Source: Otatea glauca
Lineage: Eukaryota; Streptophyta; Magnoliopsida; Poales; Poaceae
Direction: 5' to 3'
DNA length: 64,000 nt
Assembly (NCBI GenBank): GCA_036346275.1
Contig: CM070719.1
Coordinates: 29,778,093-29,842,092 of the forward strand
This document shows positions 59,255 through 64,000 of this stretch, piece after piece. Within the stretch, counting starts at the first letter, position 1. Each line of letters opens with the position of its first letter. The notes beneath the pieces were generated by a model. It did no database searches. It saw only the letters and a program-made list of their open reading frames with translations, and was not told the DNA's origin. The position numbers were made by a program, and so were the translations under genes.

Positions 59255-60849
59255 TGAACTACAACAAAAACATGCAAAGATTATAAGCACTATGTTTATG
59301 TAAAACTTTTATTAAACTTTTAATTAAAGACACTTCTATTTTATGTCCCTTTATAGACACATAGTGAGTATTCAAGATCCATATTCATCAAACACTAGTG
59401 AGCTTTGGCATCACTTGCTAGAAATTTAATGACATAGGTAAGCAACACCTTTGCTAATTACATCATATGTAACTCTTGTTTGTTGAGTATGAAAACAAGT
59501 AATGAATGCCTCCATCAACTTGACTCATGGCCAGTCAACCTGCCCCAAGGGCTCACATGAGGAGGGAGCACTTCCGTATTCGGGTGCCAATTAAGAAACT
59601 GCCTCATGTGTGTTTTCCTAGACACCACTTGTCTTGTATAGGTTCCTTCATTCTGAAATCAAATCCCAACCACTTATGTCCTCAAGCCCAAAACCGTTTT
59701 GATAGCTTGATTAAATCTACCATTATTATGCGTGATGTGTCCAACACATCCCTATCATCTATTGAGATAGCCATTGATATACTACTTTGGTAGTCATATC
59801 AATAACGATCTAAATTCTTGATAGGTGCAACAATTGGATGGACAATTTGATTTAAAATTTTTAACTATAGGGATGAACAAAGATTACTATGAACATGGCA
59901 TCACATGCAATGAGCATAAAGAAAATAGCAAGGATTAAACACACATCCACAGAAAATCAAAATAAGCTGTGAAATAGCATGGCCCTTAGCATTAAGATCT
60001 CCATCATCATGCTTGTTTGTTCACCTAGCCACCTTGCTTGATTTGTTCACCTAACCATCTTGCTTGATACCATCGTCTTCATCATTATGGATGCAACTCC
60101 TTACAACTTTTGATAATGAATTTTACATGAGGGTTTGAAGCATCACAAGTCGACACGCAGGTCGTTATACAATTTAAATAGCCTTATGGCTTAACACGGC
60201 ACGCAGGCCATGTGAAATTACATGCATCACATACACATAGGCCATACCATTTCACATAATTCCCTGCAAAAACGAGTTAGACAAAAGCAACCCTACGACT
60301 CCGGGGTCCGAGGGCGCCCGCCAAGAATCAAGGGCGGCGCCCTTGAAAATTTTTAGAGGCATATCTTCTGATATTGGAAAACACCCTCAAAATTTCCACG
60401 GATCAACCAGATTGACCCAATCCGATCTAATATGATTGGCTTGGTCCCATATGGATACGTTACAGAAACCCTGATGGCGGTAACCCGACCGATAAGGGTA
60501 ACGTCGTACCATGAACGGACTCACCCAAATCAATATTGAATCTGTTTGCGCTTACCATGGATCAACCAGATTGACCCAATCCAACTCAATCTGATTGGCT
60601 TGGTCCCATATGGATACGTTTCAGAAACCCTGATGGCGGTAATCCGACCGGTAAGGGTAACGTCGTACTATGAACGGACTCACCCAAATCAAGATTGAGT
60701 CGGTTTGCACTTTCCTCAAACCCTAAACCGATCGATCTCATCGATGGCTGCCGTCACCAATTCATCACACGAACTGGCTGAACACGTAATACATCCAATC
60801 TACTAACCTTACACATCATATGTGCAACATCCAGATCACAAAACTATAC
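59255..60849 (-). other. 5' leader of the second copia
   Basis: 1.6 kb between primer site and gag without recognised coding. It contains a tandem duplication at 60400-60717 and a short-repeat zone around 60000-60060 (TTGCTTGAT with CACCTA). Confidence 0.6.
60400..60717. repeat. Two tandem units of about 159 bp in the copia leader
   Basis: 60400-60558 and 60559-60717 both run from GGATCAACCAGATTGACCC through ATATGGATACGTT, ACCCTGATGGCGGTAA and ATGAACGGACTCACCCAAAT. There are only scattered differences. Confidence 0.9.
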
Positions 60850-60852
60850 GAG

Positions 60853-60868
60853 ATGGCTCTGATACCAC
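60853..60868 (-). promoter_or_regulatory. Primer-binding site of the second copia
   Basis: The minus strand reads TGGTATCAGAGCC adjoining the LTR end, complementary to initiator tRNA-Met. Confidence 0.9.
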
Positions 60869-62238
60869 TGAAGAGGAACGCGGTATGCTACGCTAGCACA
60901 AAAAAAATCTACCGCGAAACCGGAAAGCTACTCGCAAGAAGGGGATCATAGATAAGATTACCACTAGACGCGCAGTTGCGGAATCCTTCGCGCGTCGATG
61001 TAGTGGATCGTCCTCGCCGCGATCGTTGCGTCGATGTAGTGGATCGTCCTCGCCTTGCCGTGGATCGTCCTCCCACGCCGCGATCGCAGCAGGCGTCACC
61101 GCAGAGTCCACACGCCCGAGATGGAACGCCGTGCGTCGTGTGCAAGCACCTGGTCGCTCGGCAGGGGCAGCGAGAGAAGTAGGCTAGGGTTTCGAGTGAA
61201 TCACTCCTAAACCGTGGGAAAGCACACCCTGCGCCCACCCTCCTCCCCTCCTTATATAGCCACGAAATGAAACCCTAAACCAAGGCCCATCAGCGTGCTA
61301 AACCCACGATGTCCATTAATTATGGATCCAATCCAAATTAATGCGTCCCAGCCCATTAAGTGTGTGACCCTGCAGGTTCACGTACGTTTGGACATGGATT
61401 CGAAAAACTCTTTTTCAATCCAATAGTTGGTAGCGGCTCCTTGCAAAGTATGCCAACTCCCAAACATACTATGATCAAATCGGACAGAACCTATCAAAAG
61501 TACTCATGTAATAATCCCTTTGCCAAGTGTATGAAGATTGAACTCAAGGCGAGAAGTATTTCATCCTTTGATGATTCAATCCATCTCTCGTATCCGTGAT
61601 ATATTAATAAGTTGTGATTGACTCCTCAATCACGGCATGGCCATGCACTTCCTTAATCATATCACATGAGTGACCTTGTCATATATCTCCGTTTCATTGG
61701 AGTGGCAAATTCCATCTTGACTGCTCACTTCCCTCTGCACGTTTCATAGTAAACATGAAAGCTACCTTTATAACTATCCGGTTAGGAAGTAGTGTTTGAT
61801 AGCCCCAAGGAAAACTATTACACATGTAGGGAATAAGACAATCTCAGGTCTAAGGATCATACATCTACTAGGTATGAGATACACTGATGACACATAAGAA
61901 TGAAACATTCTCGCAGTGTCCCATTGCGGGTCTATCTAACCCATGTTCTTCAACATGCGTCCACAATGTATAGATGATATCTCTATATCCCATGATCTAT
62001 GAAGCATGATCATCGATCACTACATGTGCTGATCTATTCATCGTTGTCCTATACGATGATATCCGATCAGAGATATTTATCGAATTACATCATTAAGTAA
62101 AGAGCTTCATAAGCAAGTCACATACTTGTTGATCAATACAATGATATACATTCATTGGACCAATAATCATATTATTATTCATAAACATAGTCATGTTACA
62201 ATCATCTAAATGATTGCCTCAAGGGCATAACACTAACA
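60869..62238 (-). repeat. Right (5') LTR of the second copia
   Basis: Copy of 53943-55307; the TATA box on the minus strand is at about 61250-61260 (GCTATATAAGG). It ends CATAACACTAACA before ATGCG. Confidence 0.95.
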
Positions 62239-62919
62239 ATGCGAACTTATTTCCTTGCACTACATTCCATTTAATAAGCAACCATTGGGTTCTACTCGTC
62301 CTCGTTCCGAGTGAAAACACAGTCTATATTTTTAACTCAATCAAGAAGAGACCGATGGTCTACGTGATCAAGTGTCCTTTGCAGAAGTAAGTACATTACC
62401 GTAACCTAACACTTTCTGAATTTAACTATTTTTTTTCTCAATGGCATCTCTCCAATATATGTAGGGGTTTCTCAGACTATGTCGATGAAGGAGGGTCACA
62501 CATTAACAAAAAGGGCAAGACGCTGGAGTATAAGAAATTCACGGTACAAGTGCCTAGCATATATACGTTTAATTTTTTTGACATCTAATCTTCGTGTGTT
62601 AATTTCTTTTTCTCTCTTCACAGTGTCATCAACAGGCGTGATGACTGTATGCGGCTTCTATATCATGCAACACATGTTGGTTGTGGTCATGCTCACACCT
62701 TTTTCCTAAGGTATATGTACATGCATACTTAGCCTTTCACATACAAATTTTGAAACTTAAATTCATGCACTCATTTATGTTTTGCGGATGATCAATATCC
62801 CGAGAAGAGCTTAGACAAAGAAAGCACTCAACAATTTACGAGATCACTTATGCCAATTGTACTGGTTAGAAGTTATATCGGAGGACAGTAGGTTTAGAGA
62901 TCCTGAAGCGTCCTACTAG

Positions 62920-63169
62920 TCCATATGGAAACAATATTAATTGTATATGTCAATGTGATATATATGCACGTTTACTGATTGTTAAGCATGTTTGTGTTTG
63001 TATGTTGTGAACGAATGGGCTATATGTATTGCAATTTACGTATTCATGTTATGTGAATGTGATATGTGCATTCTGTGTTATGTATTGTCAATGTCATATA
63101 TATATGCCCAATGTTAATATGTGTGTTATTTTGGATAATATGCAAAATTGAAACACCCCCATGAGGGTC
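62920..63169. other. 3' untranslated stretch of the CACTA gene
   Basis: AT-rich with many TATATGT runs; no feature apart from its position between the gene's stop and the right array. Confidence 0.45.
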
Positions 63170-63845
63170 ATCAGAATCGGTTCTTATGAGGAACTGATTG
63201 TGATGACCTCTCATCGAATCGGTTCTTTAAGAAAGCGATTGTGATGACCACATTAGTAGAATCGGTTCTTTTACAGGCGATAGTGATAACCATACCATTA
63301 CAATCGGTTCTTGGAATAAAGCGATTGTGATGATACATTATCGTAATCGGTTCTTTAAAGAAGCGATTCTGATGACCCCCTCATTAGAATCGGTTCTTTT
63401 TCGGAACCGATTCTGATAACGTGGTTATCAGAATCGGTTCTACAAAAGAACCGATTCTAATGAGGGGGTCATCAGAATCGGTTCTTTAAAGGAAGCGATT
63501 CTGATGACCCCCTCATTAGAATCGGTTCTTTTGCGAAACCGATTCTGATAACGTGGTTATCAGAATCGGTTCGGCAAAAGAACCGATTCTAATGATGAGG
63601 TCATCAGAATCGCTTCCTTTAAAGAACCGATTCTAATGACCCTTTATCAGAATCGGTTATTAGAAAAAACCGATTGTGATAATGTGTTCATCAGAATCGG
63701 TTTGATCTAAGAACCGATTCTAACGAGGATTTATCACAATCGGGGTAAAACCGACTGTGATAACTCCACCTCATCACTATCCAAAGACTTCGTATCGTCA
63801 CTTGAACCGACTGTAATGATAAAAAAGAACTGATTCTGATGTACA
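63170..63845. repeat. Right subterminal hairpin array of the CACTA element
   Basis: About fourteen units of ATCAGAATCGGTTCTTT, spacer, AACCGATTCTGATGA or AAGCGATTCTGATGA in alternating orientation. Segments of about 120 bp (63380-63480 and 63500-63600) are near-copies of each other. Core motif as in the left array, with GAATCGG in place of CTATCGG. Confidence 0.9.
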
Positions 63846-63859
63846 ATTCTGTAGTAGTG
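63836..63859 (-). repeat. Right terminal inverted repeat of the CACTA element
   Basis: The reverse complement reads CACTACTACAGAATTGTACA then TCA. It matches the left terminus at 36626 with one mismatch. Confidence 0.92.
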
Positions 63860-63862
63860 TCA

Positions 63863-63940
63863 CCAGGGGCTAGCTACTGCCCGCCGTCGTTGTTTTTGGA
63901 TTTCAGGTCTATTTTGAATGTCCGTGCAGCCGTCGATTAG
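63863..63940 (+). pseudogene. C-terminus of the old copia pol
   Basis: After the TSD the frame reads SLFLDFRSILNVRAAVD and a stop (TAG at 63938-63940), the usual end of plant copia pol (F-R-x-x-L-N-V). It belongs with the RNase H fragment at 36377-36622, from which the CACTA insertion separates it. Confidence 0.7.
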
Positions 63941-64000
63941 ACTGAGGGGAGTGTCACACGTATTGCATTGCATGGACCATGCATACATTCTATCTCCTCA
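63941..64000 (+). repeat. PPT and start of the 3' LTR of the old copia
   Basis: ACTGAGGGGAG followed by TGTCACACGTATTG at 63952. The copia-type polypurine tract and TG start mark the 3' LTR, which leaves the window. Confidence 0.7.

Larger units (their letters stand above)
53943..62238 (-). mobile_element. Ty1/copia element, minus orientation, complete structure
   Basis: 8296 bp. LTRs 53943-55307 and 60869-62238 (1365 and 1370 bp) have TG...CA ends, read on the minus strand as TGTTAATGTTATGCCC to TTCCTCTTCA. TSD is ATGCG, with PPT, gag-pol and an iMet-type primer site. One long uninterrupted frame of 717 codons remains (gag C-terminus to integrase), while gag's start and RT/RNase H are broken. 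LTRs differ by a modest number of substitutions and 1-2 base indels. Confidence 0.93.
53893..62278 (+). other. Intron of the ULP1-type gene hosting a copia element
   Basis: The donor GTAAGTAG follows CAC GAG GA at 53892; the acceptor AATAAG precedes C AAC CAT TGG at 62279. Removing the copia element (53943-62238) and one copy of ATGCG leaves an intron of 85 nt, normal for this gene. Confidence 0.8.
51436..62919 (+). pseudogene. CACTA transposase_24 / DUF8039 / ULP1-peptidase gene, split by copia insertion
   Basis: Exons run about 51436-52177, 52256-52693, 52774-53040, 53113-53640, 53720-53892, 62279-62386, 62465-62543, about 62615-62703 and about 62785-62919. Exon 1 holds the plant transposase (Ptta/En/Spm) region (DEVKGKWII, DVWVEFTTTKGTPEA, SRRMAGY). 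Exon 2 is a coiled coil with a TAG at 52292. Exon 3 is a DUF8039-like region (VDYVHEHFLSHVLEFPPNED). Exons 4-5 lead with VVIPYHE into exon 6, whose NHWVLLVLVPSE carries the catalytic His, and exon 8 has CHQQ (Gln) and VCGFY (Cys). Splice phases agree across the copia insertion. Frame changes near 51631, 52099 and 62640 plus the stop make it inactive. Exon 1's start is unclear. Confidence 0.82.
36626..63859 (+). mobile_element. CACTA (En/Spm) transposon with two nested copia elements
   Basis: The termini CACTACTACAGAAT-G-GTACATCA (left) and the inverse of CACTACTACAGAAT-T-GTACATCA (right) differ by one base over about 23 bp, with TCA duplicated on both sides. Subterminal arrays of hairpin units stand inside each end. 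Subtracting the two copia insertions and their duplications leaves about 9.5 kb. It carries one broken gene (51436-62919) of the transposase_24/ULP1 type, two foldback modules and an internal array. No TNP2 (TNPD-like) transposase was found, so it would depend on another element for movement. Orientation is set by the gene. Confidence 0.9.

Noticed and set aside
63170..63845. Second CRISPR-like array
   Set aside because: Same reason: alternating inverted copies of one core, directly inside the right CACTA terminus.

Overview
The window looks like pericentromere-like, repeat-packed nuclear DNA of a grass (Poaceae). I infer this from the element families present: chromodomain Ty3/gypsy elements with 3-kb LTRs, a Sirevirus-type Ty1/copia element, CACTA and FAR1/Mutator-like DNA transposons, and Tourist-type MITEs opening with GTTTGGTT. 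I found no host single-copy gene, rRNA, tRNA or CRISPR array. Every recognisable coding sequence belongs to a transposable element, and all are broken.

Left part (1-26149). Positions 1-244 hold the N-terminal domain of a CACTA transposase running off the left edge. A minus-strand gypsy element (element 1, about 519-23832) follows. Its right LTR is split by a second, related minus-strand gypsy element (element 2, 8156-20830, TSD GCTGA). Element 2's own right LTR is split by a 903-bp solo LTR (18305-19207, TSD TAGAT). Element 1 sits in an older gypsy LTR (23833-26149), which also carries a Tourist-like MITE (24480-24837, TSD TTA).

Middle part (26150-36625). A Mutator/FAR1-type DNA transposon has a ULP1-like protease gene (+) facing a multi-exon FAR1/MULE transposase gene (-). 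Its 5' flank is a tandem array containing a duplicated SWIM exon. Then come a gypsy LTR plus primer-binding site, a stretch with nothing recognisable, a degraded MITE, and the RNase H fragment of an old copia element.

Right part (36626-64000). One CACTA (En/Spm) element spans 36626-63859, with TIR CACTACTACAGAAT and TSD TCA. It is inserted near the 3' end of the old copia element, whose last codons, PPT and 3' LTR reappear at 63863-64000. Without its insertions the CACTA element is about 9.5 kb. It contains hairpin-type subterminal arrays at both ends, a third array inside, two copies of a foldback module, and one gene fusing a plant transposase_24-like region to a ULP1 peptidase. No TNP2 transposase was found. 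Two copia elements have inserted into it: a Sirevirus-like element (37552-47012, +, TSD TCCTA) and a second copia (53943-62238, -, TSD ATGCG) that landed in an intron of the ULP1-type gene.

Relative insertion order can be read from the nesting: old gypsy LTR, then element 1, then element 2, then the solo-LTR parent; and old copia, then CACTA, then the two copia elements. The most unusual structures are the doubled left-end module of the CACTA element, its three related arrays, its conserved foldbacks, and an extra conserved ORF upstream of gag in both gypsy elements.
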